Below the pieces are notes generated by a model, which made no database searches, was not told the DNA's origin, and saw only the letters and a program-made list of their open reading frames with translations. From Acetobacter farinalis (GTDB lineage: Bacteria; Pseudomonadota; Alphaproteobacteria; Acetobacterales; Acetobacteraceae): a stretch of 64,000 bases of DNA. A program made the position numbers and the translations under genes. Location of the stretch: contig NZ_JAPIUX010000002.1 in NCBI RefSeq assembly GCF_026240015.1, positions 62,001-126,000 on the forward strand, in the 5' to 3' direction. Positions 34,870-44,214 of the stretch are shown piece by piece (the stretch's first letter is position 1; each line of letters starts with the position of its first letter).

Positions 34870-37711
34870 CCGTTCTGGTCTCAACCACGTCACGCAGAAC
34901 CTGCTCCAGTTCAGCCGTCTGGCCTTCAAATGTTGCCAGAGTGCTCTTGAACGGATTGACGTATCCTGTCAGCCGTTCAGCAGTCTTCAAAACGGCCTGC
35001 ACCGCTTTTTGCAAGGTCTCCGCGCGACCATCAATCGGAATCAGCGTACCATTCACGCCATCCACAATCTCTTCAGACTGCCCACCGGGCGCCGTGGCAA
35101 TAACCCAGACATCCCGCGCCAGAGCCTCACGCACGGTCAGACCATAGCTTTCTTTCCACTGGGATGGGAAAAGCAGCACATCAATCCCGTCAAAAAACGG
35201 ATCCATACTTTCCTGCGTATAGGCAGGAATAGTTTTCACGGTACCCTTTACTTTCCATGACTCCGTATAAACTGAACGAATTCCCAGATTCAGCTTGTTA
35301 TCAACCACCAGGAGTTCCCAGTTCTTTTCAGGCAATGCCTGAAATGCCCGGCGCACAAGGGAATAGCCTTTGATATCTTCCGTGCCCCCCACATAGCCAA
35401 ACCGGACCGGACTCCCCGGCCTGCGTGGTGTGCGCGGCCGTGCCGGGCGGATAAAGCCGTTACGGTTCACCCTGATCCTCTCAGGAGAAATACCATTTGC
35501 CAGAAAGAGTTGCCGATGCGTCTCACTGGGGGAGAGCAGCATGGCCGCACTTTCCATGGCGGCCCGCATCATCACCGCCCGTTCTGCCAGATGCCGGGCC
35601 TCCGGCACACACATCTGGCAGACCTTCTGGTTGATCTTTTCCTGAAAACAGTAGTGCCCGTCTGCTTTCACCATAAACTGGCGCTCACACAGCCACCAGG
35701 CGTCATGCACTGTCACCACATACGGCACCCCCGCTTCAACACAGGCCCGCAGCAGCCCCAGCCCCAGCCCCTGGGTCGCATGAAAATGCACAACATCCGG
35801 CCTGACCGCCGCAAGCCAGGTTCTGAACTGGCTTGTCGCCCGTTCATTATCCAGCCCGCCGACCCGATCATGATCGGGGGGTACTCGCACGCCCAGCACG
35901 TCCGTGCCGCCCACGGCATAACGGATAGAGGCGCTCCCGCGGTGGTTCAGTTCCGGGCGGGACGTAAACACTGTTACGCTTACATCCGGTATCTGCTGTA
36001 ACCTGCGCACCATCTCTTCAGCCACAAATGTCGCGCCGCCAAAGGAGCGAGGGCTGAAATAGACATTCACACACAACACCCGCAGCCCGGCCCCGGACCG
36101 GCTTTTTTCAACCGGCCGCCCGAAAACCGGCAGCACCTGCTGCTCCGCCACCTGCGCCGGACTATACCGCGCCAGAACATCGTCATACGCCCGCTGCCCG
36201 ATCCGCACTCTCAAGGCCGGGTCTGACGCCAGACGCAGGATGGCGTCGCGCCACTGCGCATCCTGCTCCGCCAGAAGACCGTTCTCGCCATCCCGCATGA
36301 CTTGCAGAAACGCATCACGCGGAGAACAGACAGAGGGAATCTTCAGAACAGCGGCTTCAAGAAACTTGATATTACTTTTGGCATCATTGAAAATAGTCGC
36401 CTCAAGTGGCGCAATGGTGATATCCGCCTGCACCAGAAGCCCCATATAAGCGGCGTAATCCCGGCCAGCAAAAACATGCACCCGGTCCTCTACCTCCTGA
36501 AAGCTTTCAGGGACTGTCAGATCTCCAATAATATGCAGCGTAAGGCGCGGGTCTGCCTGCATGGCGGCAAGAATGCCGTTCGCCGCGATACGAAAATCAG
36601 CATCATGTGTTTTGGTGCCTGAGCCATAAACAATGCGGATTTCCCGCGTTGTATCATGCGCAGGCACACCGCGCTCAGCCAGCGCCTGTGCAATATCAAT
36701 GGTCTGCTGGTCCAGCGCATTTTCAATCACAACAGCTTCAGGGATCCCGGCATCCAGCATTGCCTGTGCCAGCACACGGGTGGATGCTATGGCGCGATCA
36801 CAGGAGAGCAGGCATTTTCTGAACAGCCTGACACCAAACAGCACCTGCTTCCGCTCGGCGCTATCCAGTGTCTGGAGGTTGCCATTTTCCTGATACTGTT
36901 CAGCTGAGAAAATCAGGTCATCCACTTCCCACCAGGGAGAGAGCCCGAGCCGTCTGGCCTCTTTCAGCAGATTTTCAACAGACTCAAACGCCGGGACACG
37001 GTAGAAAATCACCTCCGTGCACACCTGCAAAGCGGCCATGGCCTGCTCTGCCTCACGCCAGTCCACCACCTCCACACTCCAGCCCAGCGCCTGAAGCTGT
37101 TCCTCTTTCTGCCAGACACGATATTTGGCGCACTGCCGCAGAGAAAGCTCCGCGATAATCAGAATACGCGGTGTCAGGTCACGCAGCCGTTCTGCGCTCA
37201 AAGGTTGCGTATAGAAGGTTTCAAGGTTTTTCTGACGTTGCTCCGGAGTAAGCAATTCCGCTTGTACGCCCCGATCCTGAACATCGGGCGTAACGCTCGT
37301 GGCCGCCGCCGGGGAGGAAGACGCCCGCCCCTTTGAGGCATACCGCGAAACAACCCGGGAAAAATCCGCTCCGGGTAACCGGGCCTGAACACGCTGCGTA
37401 ACGCCCCGCAGCCCTTCATCCTGATAAACCTCCCTGAGGCGTGCATAAACCGCCGGGATTTTCTGCCCTGTTGGCAGCCGCCCGTTCATCAGATGTCTTA
37501 CCGCCCGCAAGGGTGCTGTCACCCGCCAGGATACGGTCTGCTGCCAGGCCCCCAGATGGTGCCTCAGATGTGCGGCTTCATGGGCCAGACCATCAACCCG
37601 CATCCCCTGAATACGGGCGCTGGCGCGATAGCTGGCTGCCAGAGCCTCCGCCTGTTCAAGAGCCTGCCTGATTTTCTCTGAATCTTCAGTCAAATTGCTC
37701 ACAGGCCGCAT
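34808..37711 (-). CDS. large tandem-GT-B glycosyltransferase
   Basis: Protein of 967 residues. An N-terminal helical/coiled-coil region (about 1-70, EKIRQALEQAEALAASYRAS) is followed by a linker, a first GT-B-type module (about 190-530, with WWEVDDLIF and IAPLEATIFNDAKSNIKFLE), then a second GT4-type module (about 545-930) with SPRSFGGATFVAEEMVRRL, VVTVHDAWWLCERQFMV, VGGTEDIKGYSL and WKESYGLTVREALA. The first module is related to one in the 1086-residue protein across the RTX gene. The likely job is building a glycan on a surface molecule; the neighbouring RTX protein is a possible acceptor (inference). Confidence 0.85.
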   Translation of the reverse strand: MRPVSNLTEDSEKIRQALEQAEALAASYRASARIQGMRVDGLAHEAAHLRHHLGAWQQTVSWRVTAPLRAVRHLMNGRLPTGQKIPAVYARLREVYQDEGLRGVTQRVQARLPGADFSRVVSRYASKGRASSSPAAATSVTPDVQDRGVQAELLTPEQRQKNLETFYTQPLSAERLRDLTPRILIIAELSLRQCAKYRVWQKEEQLQALGWSVEVVDWREAEQAMAALQVCTEVIFYRVPAFESVENLLKEARRLGLSPWWEVDDLIFSAEQYQENGNLQTLDSAERKQVLFGVRLFRKCLLSCDRAIASTRVLAQAMLDAGIPEAVVIENALDQQTIDIAQALAERGVPAHDTTREIRIVYGSGTKTHDADFRIAANGILAAMQADPRLTLHIIGDLTVPESFQEVEDRVHVFAGRDYAAYMGLLVQADITIAPLEATIFNDAKSNIKFLEAAVLKIPSVCSPRDAFLQVMRDGENGLLAEQDAQWRDAILRLASDPALRVRIGQRAYDDVLARYSPAQVAEQQVLPVFGRPVEKSRSGAGLRVLCVNVYFSPRSFGGATFVAEEMVRRLQQIPDVSVTVFTSRPELNHRGSASIRYAVGGTDVLGVRVPPDHDRVGGLDNERATSQFRTWLAAVRPDVVHFHATQGLGLGLLRACVEAGVPYVVTVHDAWWLCERQFMVKADGHYCFQEKINQKVCQMCVPEARHLAERAVMMRAAMESAAMLLSPSETHRQLFLANGISPERIRVNRNGFIRPARPRTPRRPGSPVRFGYVGGTEDIKGYSLVRRAFQALPEKNWELLVVDNKLNLGIRSVYTESWKVKGTVKTIPAYTQESMDPFFDGIDVLLFPSQWKESYGLTVREALARDVWVIATAPGGQSEEIVDGVNGTLIPIDGRAETLQKAVQAVLKTAERLTGYVNPFKSTLATFEGQTAELEQVLRDVVETRTASARCLAEGLSAISGDPAGS

Positions 37712-37760
37712 TCTCTCAGATACAGTTGGGGGACCACAAAAATTACAAGACTTCCAGACA

Positions 37761-37789
37761 AAAGAAAACCGGGCCTTTCGGCCCGGTTT
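37761..37789 (-). terminator. terminator of the RTX protein gene
   Basis: AAACCGGGCC and GGCCCGGTTT form a perfect 10-bp stem with a 4-base loop; on the minus strand TTTTCTTTTG follows. It lies 33 bases past the RTX stop. Confidence 0.9.
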
Positions 37790-37821
37790 CCTTAACTCTC
37801 AGCATATCTGCTGGCTGAATT

Positions 37822-39237
37822 TTACTTCAGGCCAGAGAACTGATCAGCCGTCAGGCTGGAGACGTCAACAAACGTGATCTTGCTGTTATCAGACAGCGTG
37901 ATCGTGGTGTTGTTTCCGTCATGTGTCGCCTTGTCCAGAACGTCCTGCTGGAACTGAGATGCTGTGTAGTCGTAATCGACCAGCAGCACGGAGTTCCCGG
38001 CAGCGCTTCCGAAGTCCGTCACGGTGTAGTCAGCGCCGGCAACACCATCGCGGAAGCCGAACACGTTTGCTGCACCGGAACCACCCGTCAGCGTTGCATC
38101 GCCAACACCGGCAACCAGCGTATCGGAAGCGGAACCACCGATGAAGGTCTGGGTTCCGGTTGTACCAGCAACGTTACCGAAGGCATGGATACCGAATGCG
38201 GAAGACGCACCGTCCAGCGTTTCGTTCCCGTCGTTCGCAACGAACAGGGAGTCTGCGCTGGTGCTGTCAAGACGGGCATACAGGTTGTTGGAACCGAAGA
38301 TGGTTGCCTGACCTGCCGTAATGGTCGTATCGCCCGTGCCACCAACAAAGGTGAGCGCGCCGCTGACATTGATGAGCGCCGTATCCGTGTGCGCAGTGTA
38401 CAGGTCACCCTGAGCTGCGGAAATGGTGCTGTTATGGCCACCTTCAACAGTGCCGGTTGCGCCAGCCATGTTGATGAGGTCGGCAGAACCGCCGGTCACG
38501 GTGCTGGCACCGCCAACAGTGATCCGCTCGTTACCAGCAGCGTCAACCACCAGAGAGTTTTCACCAACGTTAACGAAGGAGTCGCCACCGTTCAGGGTGA
38601 TGCTCTGGGTGCCAGCCGTACCGGTGATGGTATCCTGACCTTCAGAGTGAACATAGTTCACGCCCGTGCCCAGCGTGATGGTGTTGTTCCCGGCACCAGC
38701 ATAGATGGTGTCGTTCCCGTTACCACCGTTGATGGTGTCATTCCCATCGCCAGTGCGGATGTCCCAGCCACCGGGCTGGTTGTCGACATAGTCGCCCTGG
38801 AACAGGTTATCGCCAGCGCCGCCAACGAACAGGCCGCTCTGTGCGCCTGCGTGGAAAGCCACACCCTGCGTCGTGCCCGCAATAACGCTCAGATAGTCGG
38901 TGGTGACTTTGCTTGCGTCAATGTTGACCCAGCCGTTCAGGGGAGCGCCCGGCTGTGCTGCGGTATCGGAACCAACCGTCAGCCACCGGAAATCACCGGA
39001 GACCTGGTAGGCGCCAGCAGCTGTAATCACACCGTAACCGGACTGGTTGCCGCCCGGTGCACGGCTGTTGGAACCTGTGGTCAGGTTCCGGGCATCCAGA
39101 ATGCCCTGCTTATTAAGCTGGTCGGCAAGCTGGTCCGCAAGATCCTGCGTACGACCAACGAACGCTGAGTTCTGCGCACCATCAACAGTGACCTGTACGG
39201 TCCCTCCTGACGCACCGACAACGGTGATAATCGCCAT
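37822..39237 (-). CDS. RTX-repeat surface or secreted protein
   Basis: The 471-residue protein is rich in Gly, Thr, Asn and Asp, nearly free of Lys and Cys, and lacks an N-terminal signal peptide. RTX-type nonapeptides (GDGNDTINGGNGNDTIYAG, about 170-190) bind calcium and form a beta-roll. Looser repeats of GGxxxTxxxG type fill residues 190-400. The absence of a signal and the C-terminal Ala/Asp/Ser-rich region fit type I secretion, though no ABC/MFP exporter is in the window. An AAGGA site 9 bases before ATG and a strong terminator suggest high expression. It may be an adhesin, S-layer or biofilm protein; the flanking glycosyltransferases make glycosylation possible. Confidence 0.75.
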   Translation of the reverse strand: MAIITVVGASGGTVQVTVDGAQNSAFVGRTQDLADQLADQLNKQGILDARNLTTGSNSRAPGGNQSGYGVITAAGAYQVSGDFRWLTVGSDTAAQPGAPLNGWVNIDASKVTTDYLSVIAGTTQGVAFHAGAQSGLFVGGAGDNLFQGDYVDNQPGGWDIRTGDGNDTINGGNGNDTIYAGAGNNTITLGTGVNYVHSEGQDTITGTAGTQSITLNGGDSFVNVGENSLVVDAAGNERITVGGASTVTGGSADLINMAGATGTVEGGHNSTISAAQGDLYTAHTDTALINVSGALTFVGGTGDTTITAGQATIFGSNNLYARLDSTSADSLFVANDGNETLDGASSAFGIHAFGNVAGTTGTQTFIGGSASDTLVAGVGDATLTGGSGAANVFGFRDGVAGADYTVTDFGSAAGNSVLLVDYDYTASQFQQDVLDKATHDGNNTTITLSDNSKITFVDVSSLTADQFSGLK

Positions 39238-39525
39238 ATTTACACGTCCTTTCTACGCCCGCTTTATAAGGCACGACGGGTCACACCCACAGAGCGGCAC
39301 AACAATGTCAGGCTTCGTTTTAGGGGAAGCCAATGCGATCATGCAAGCATCTTCTGAGTATTTCCAGAGTTTAACGTTTTTTTTTACAAAAGCTTCCAAA
39401 AAGAGACGCTCAAGCACAACACCATTCCCTGTTGTTTAGCGTTCTTTAGCCTCTACGCCCATGAATTAGTAATAAATATAGAGAAATTCCGCTTTCACGT
39501 TGCCAAATACCCAGTTCCCGGCACA

Positions 39526-42500
39526 ATGGGGTTTCTCTTTGAAATCAGGACTATTTTTCTCCTCATGCCAGCATCTTCACCAGTCTCAGCGTCTCGCAAG
39601 CCCATCATTCCCCTCGCGGCACTCTGCGGGACTGAGTCTGACCCGTTTTTTACCCCGGTTATGCTGGCTGATGACGATACCGCAGGCTGCGGCCATCTGC
39701 CTTTTATCGTCTGGTTGCTCTCCCGGATGGCGCCTGAAACACTCGTGCTTATCCAGGCGAGTCGTTCTGTGCGGGACACGGTGAATACCGCGGTTCACTC
39801 CCGGATTCTGCCAACCCGGATTCTTGAGGTACCCTCTTTTCAGCGCCATTCAGAGGCAGGCTGCACTCTTTATTATTACGGCAATCCTTTATGGCAGATG
39901 CCAGACCGCCTGAAAGCCGAGATGGCCTCTCTGCCTGAAGGCAGTCTGGTGCTGCTTGAAGGAACCTCTCTCCCGGCAGCTGCCCCGATCTGGGGAGAAT
40001 TTGAAAAGGACTGGCCTTCATTCAGATTTTTTCACGCGGACGGTCTGGGCGTTCTGGCGCGAGTCCCTCTGCACATCGATGACGTCAATCTTATTCTAAC
40101 AAAAGATGCCGCCCTCTCAGAAGAGGCCCGTCTGGAAAAGACCCTGTTCCGAAACCGCTTCAGCCAGTCTGGAGAATTCTGGGAAAACAAGGCCGCACTT
40201 GCCACACTCCACAAACAGACCCAGGCGCTTCAGGAAAAGCTCCGCCTGGACCGTATTTCGTTAATTGAATACAAACACAGTCAGGCTTTACTAAAAACCG
40301 AACTCGCAGAGCTGAAAAGCACACTGCGGAAAACCCAGGAAACCGCTCACGCCAGTTCAGCATCCGCCCGGCGCAACATCGCCCGGCTTGAGAAGGACAA
40401 CGCCGCCCTGCTGAGCCAAGCTCTCTCGTGGCAGAATTTTGCCACCACAGTGCAGGCCACCAATACAACCCTCTCCGAGTCCCTCTCCCGTTTTCATAAA
40501 AATGCCAGCCTCTGGGCAGCTTTCTCTCAGGATGTTTTGACACGGGCAGAGGGGCTGAACGCACTGCGTGATTTTCTCTCAACCCCCGCCGGATTGTTGC
40601 GCTCACTCGCCCGCATGATGGTTCGGGGGTCCATGGCGCCTTTTGTGCCGGAACTGCCAACACCGCCTGTGCAGGCTGAACTGCCGGCGCCCGACTCCAC
40701 CTTTCTCCCGCCTGTCCCGCCAGAGCCGGTGGCACTCCCCGCCCCCCCGCCGGCCGACCAGAATGTTATTTTCCCGGAACGGCCTCCGGGGGGCGATGCA
40801 TCACGGGGCGCGGTCTCTCCTTCCGCACCCGTCACACCCCGCTCCCCACGCAGAAAAGTGTTGTTTGTCGCGGGAGAGCCGGAATCTCCCGGCGTTCAGT
40901 ATCGCTGCATCCGTAACGCGGCCGCCTGCGTGCGGGCAGGCCATGAGGCACGCTGGAAACCCTGCGCCGAGGTAAACCCGGAGGATCTGGGCTGGGCGGA
41001 TACTGTTATCCTGTGGCGCGTGGAATTCAGCGGCCATGTGGATATCCTGCTGCAACTGGCGCGTGAAAACGGTGCTGATATCATTTTCGATACGGATGAC
41101 ATCACGTTCCTGCCGCACATGGCGCGATTTGATATTATTGACGGAATTCGGAGTATTGGCGCAACAGAGCAGCGTATTGAAGCTGTCTTTACAGAAATGC
41201 GCCGCACCTTGATGCGCTCTGATCTGTGCTTTGCCCCGACTGACACGCTTGCAGGGCTGATGCGGATCAATAAACCGCTCACCTATACGGTTCCCAATAC
41301 CTTTGACCCCGAAACCCTGCGCCGCAGCCGGATGGCAATGCGCAAAAAGCAGCAGATCGGGCCGGATGGCCTTGTGCGCATAGGATATGCCACGGGTTCC
41401 CGCACGCATCAGCGTGATTTTGCCCGTGTTGCGGGAGTTCTTGCCTCCCTGATGCGGGGGCGGCCCGAGGTCCGGCTTGTGCTTTTCCGTGAACCGGGCA
41501 ATCATCGCCCGGTCTTGCTGATGAACGAATTTCCGGAACTTGCGAGCGTTGAAGGCCAGATCGAATGGCGGGATATGGTGCCCCTGCCCGATCTTCCGGA
41601 AGAAACGGCGCGCTTTGATATTGCCATTGCCCCGCTGGAAGCCGGAACACTGTTCTGTGACGCAAAAAGCGAGCTGAAATTTTTTGAAGCCGCTCTGGCC
41701 GGTGTGCCCGCAATTGTTTCCCCCACCACGCCATTCCGCCAGTGTGTGGTGGACGGTGTCAGCGGGTTTCTGGCCGACACCCCGGAAGAGTGGGACCGCG
41801 CCCTCCGCACCCTGATTGATAATCCCGCTTTGCGCCACACCATGGCAGACGCGGCCTATCACAGTTCCCTGTGGTTCTTCGGCCCGCAGCGTCAGGCACT
41901 GGTGTTTGACAGCATTCTTGAGGGGCTGGGCGGAGAACAGGCCGCTGCCCAGGCGGCTGAAATCCAGATTGCCCGGGGCGACTATCGCGGCAAGGGGCTG
42001 CCGCAGATCCCTTCGCATGATGTCCTGTTCCATCATGACGCCCTGGGTGAGGCCGCTGTCTCGGTGCTTGTCACCTCTTACAATTATGCCGCCTTTATTC
42101 TGGAAGCTCTGGAATCCGTAAGGGCGCAGACACTGGAAACACTGGATCTGGTTGTGGTGGATGATGGCTCTTCTGACGAGTCCGTTGCCCTGATCAAAAG
42201 CTGGATGGCGCACCATACGGCACGCTTCAACCGCCTTGTTCTACTGAAAACGAGCGTGAATGCCGGGCTTGGTGGTGCGCGCAACTGTGGCGTTGCCCAT
42301 GTGGAAACACCATTCTTCCTGCCGCTGGACGCGGATAACCGCCTGTTACCCGAAGCCTGCGCCTCCCTTCTGGCCGCCACCAACGAGATGACGGCCTACG
42401 CCTACCCCATTCTGGAGCAGTTTGGAGACCCGACACAGCACAAGCTGCTTGGCGACAAACCCTTCCACCCCATGCGTCTGGTCGCGGGCAATTATATTGA

Positions 42501-42786
42501 TGCCATGGCGCTCGTTGCGAAATGGGCCTGGGCGGCGGCTGGAGGCTATTATGTCAGCCGCTCCGCCATGGGCTGGGAAGACTATGACCTGTGGTGCTCT
42601 TTTGCTGAACTTGGCTTACAGGGCACCCATGTTCCTGAAATTCTTGCAGAATACCGCGTTCACCGCACCTCCATGACAAGCAGCGTCACGGAACAGGACG
42701 CGCATAAGCGCCATGTGGTGGCGCTTGTGGAACACCGTCATGACTGGATCAAACTGGTTCAGAAAGAAGCCAAAGACCGCACCTGA
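39526..42786 (+). CDS. multidomain glycosyltransferase with degenerate methyltransferase-like domain
   Basis: Protein of 1086 residues. An N-terminal region (about 35-195) has the frame of the methyltransferase-like module seen in front of some glycosyltransferases (GHLPFIVWLLSRMAPETLV and FFHADGLGVLARV), but the middle, with the SAM site, is missing. A coiled coil follows (about 215-320), then a Pro-rich linker (about 375-440). Next is a GT-B-like module (about 440-790; IIFDTDDITFLP, APLEAGTLFCDAKSELKFFE). A C-terminal GT2 (GT-A) domain (about 840-1075) has VLVTSYNYAAFI, VVVDDGSSDES and the metal site LDADN. The start is uncertain; an ATG at 39565 is an alternative. Confidence 0.83.
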   Translation: MGFLFEIRTIFLLMPASSPVSASRKPIIPLAALCGTESDPFFTPVMLADDDTAGCGHLPFIVWLLSRMAPETLVLIQASRSVRDTVNTAVHSRILPTRILEVPSFQRHSEAGCTLYYYGNPLWQMPDRLKAEMASLPEGSLVLLEGTSLPAAAPIWGEFEKDWPSFRFFHADGLGVLARVPLHIDDVNLILTKDAALSEEARLEKTLFRNRFSQSGEFWENKAALATLHKQTQALQEKLRLDRISLIEYKHSQALLKTELAELKSTLRKTQETAHASSASARRNIARLEKDNAALLSQALSWQNFATTVQATNTTLSESLSRFHKNASLWAAFSQDVLTRAEGLNALRDFLSTPAGLLRSLARMMVRGSMAPFVPELPTPPVQAELPAPDSTFLPPVPPEPVALPAPPPADQNVIFPERPPGGDASRGAVSPSAPVTPRSPRRKVLFVAGEPESPGVQYRCIRNAAACVRAGHEARWKPCAEVNPEDLGWADTVILWRVEFSGHVDILLQLARENGADIIFDTDDITFLPHMARFDIIDGIRSIGATEQRIEAVFTEMRRTLMRSDLCFAPTDTLAGLMRINKPLTYTVPNTFDPETLRRSRMAMRKKQQIGPDGLVRIGYATGSRTHQRDFARVAGVLASLMRGRPEVRLVLFREPGNHRPVLLMNEFPELASVEGQIEWRDMVPLPDLPEETARFDIAIAPLEAGTLFCDAKSELKFFEAALAGVPAIVSPTTPFRQCVVDGVSGFLADTPEEWDRALRTLIDNPALRHTMADAAYHSSLWFFGPQRQALVFDSILEGLGGEQAAAQAAEIQIARGDYRGKGLPQIPSHDVLFHHDALGEAAVSVLVTSYNYAAFILEALESVRAQTLETLDLVVVDDGSSDESVALIKSWMAHHTARFNRLVLLKTSVNAGLGGARNCGVAHVETPFFLPLDADNRLLPEACASLLAATNEMTAYAYPILEQFGDPTQHKLLGDKPFHPMRLVAGNYIDAMALVAKWAWAAAGGYYVSRSAMGWEDYDLWCSFAELGLQGTHVPEILAEYRVHRTSMTSSVTEQDAHKRHVVALVEHRHDWIKLVQKEAKDRT

Positions 42787-43181
42787 ACGGTAAACCCGGT
42801 GCCCGGACTCCCTCAGCCCGGGCATCACGCGACCTGAAACACAAAAACGGCCGCTTACACGACCCAGCCTCCGCTTTGGCGTCAATTCTGTCTTGCACAA
42901 CCTGTTCGCACTCAGCGGTTCACAGGCCACAGATCCCCGAACAGCGGACCGCCTGCGCATTGACATGCGGCGTTCTATTCCGTCACGCAAAGCGTGGCGC
43001 TCTATGCCTCGGTCAAGAAATACGCCATGGAAGTTCATCGAAAGAACCAGCGACAGTCAATCCATCCAGCGTGAGGTCTCTTACAAGACTGTGCGGGGCG
43101 GCGTGCGCGGGCATTTCTGATCCGGCACGCCGGGCGGCGCGTGACGGTAAGACAGGACTTCGGAAATCTGGAGACTATAAC
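42787..43181. other. gap with a possible gene remnant
   Basis: About 395 bases without a complete gene. A short frame around 42968-43060 reads HAAFYSVTQSVALYASVKKY and more, ending in a stop; it looks protein-like but has no start and no recognised family, so it may be a remnant. A weak hairpin (TGCCCGG/CCGGGCA) follows the glycosyltransferase gene at about 42799. The 3' part must hold the YncE-like gene's promoter. Confidence 0.35.
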
Positions 43182-44192
43182 ATGAAGCATGGATTGAAAT
43201 CGATCGGATGGGGCTTCGTGGTCGGCATGGTCGCCGCATGCGCCTGCACGATGCCGGCAGCCCGGGCGGCTGACCTGCCGGGGCCGGACGGCAATTACGA
43301 CTACGCGGCGTTCGATCAAGGGACAGGCCATCTGTACATCGCGCGGGCAACCTCCGTGACGGACTACGACCTGAAGAGCGGGAAAGCCGCTGTCAGCATC
43401 GGGCATATCCAGCATGGCCATGCCGTGCTGCCCTTGAAGGGGAGCACAGATCTACTGGTGACAAGCGGTGACGACGATACCGTTCGTTTCATCGACAGGA
43501 CAGACGGACATGAAACAGGCCGCATCGCCGTCGGCCGCAAGCCGGATGGCGCCGTCATCGACGAACGGCACGGACGGGCATTCGTGATAAATGCCAAAGG
43601 CGGTACGGTATCGGTTATTGACCTCGCATCCAGAAAAGTGACCACCACCGTGACGCTGAAGCCGGGGCTGGAATTCCCCGCGCTGGGCCATGATGGGACG
43701 CTGTACGTCAATAACGAGGACACCAACGAGATCGAAACGGTCAACACCACCGCCATGGCGGCGGGGCCAGCCATCGCGCTGGGCGGGTGCGCCAAGCCGA
43801 GTGGTCTGGCGTATGACGAGGCTTCAGACCGGCTGATTGCGGCCTGCGCCAATGGCACGGCCGCAATCGCCTCGGCTGGACGGAAGACGCTGGAAGGTCT
43901 GGTCACCATCGGTAGCAAACCGGATGCCGTCATCCTCGATGCCGTGCGGCGGCGCGCCTATATCCCGTGCGGCGCCAGTGGGGAACTGGACCAGATTTCT
44001 CTGGCAGGTCCCGGCTTACCCGGGGTCGTGAAACGCATTCCGACCGAAACGGGCGCACGCACCGGCGCCTTGGACGCCCGGACTGGCACGCTGTATCTGC
44101 CCGCCGCACGCTTCACGCCCCCCACACCCGGGCAAGCGCACGGCACCATGATTGCAGGCACGTTTCACGTTCTGGTCGTAAACGCCAGCTAA
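43182..44192 (+). CDS. exported YncE-like beta-propeller protein
   Basis: The 336-residue protein has a signal peptide (about 1-30, ending ARA) and then repeats of a seven-bladed YncE/YVTN-type beta-propeller: GKAAVSIGHIQHGHAVLPL, FIDRTDGHETGRIAVGRKPD, VIDLASRKVTTTVTLKPG and VTIGSKPDAVILDAVRRRA. Such proteins are periplasmic; the ligand is unknown. The start is placed at 43182 because the signal peptide begins there; an open frame extends 102 codons upstream but is not protein-like. It converges on another exported protein. Confidence 0.83.
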   Translation: MKHGLKSIGWGFVVGMVAACACTMPAARAADLPGPDGNYDYAAFDQGTGHLYIARATSVTDYDLKSGKAAVSIGHIQHGHAVLPLKGSTDLLVTSGDDDTVRFIDRTDGHETGRIAVGRKPDGAVIDERHGRAFVINAKGGTVSVIDLASRKVTTTVTLKPGLEFPALGHDGTLYVNNEDTNEIETVNTTAMAAGPAIALGGCAKPSGLAYDEASDRLIAACANGTAAIASAGRKTLEGLVTIGSKPDAVILDAVRRRAYIPCGASGELDQISLAGPGLPGVVKRIPTETGARTGALDARTGTLYLPAARFTPPTPGQAHGTMIAGTFHVLVVNAS

Positions 44193-44214
44193 ACGCCGCA
44201 CGCCATGATCGTGT

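Noticed and set aside
40801..42216. 471-codon frame opposite the large glycosyltransferase
   Set aside because: Shadow of a gene with clear GT motifs.
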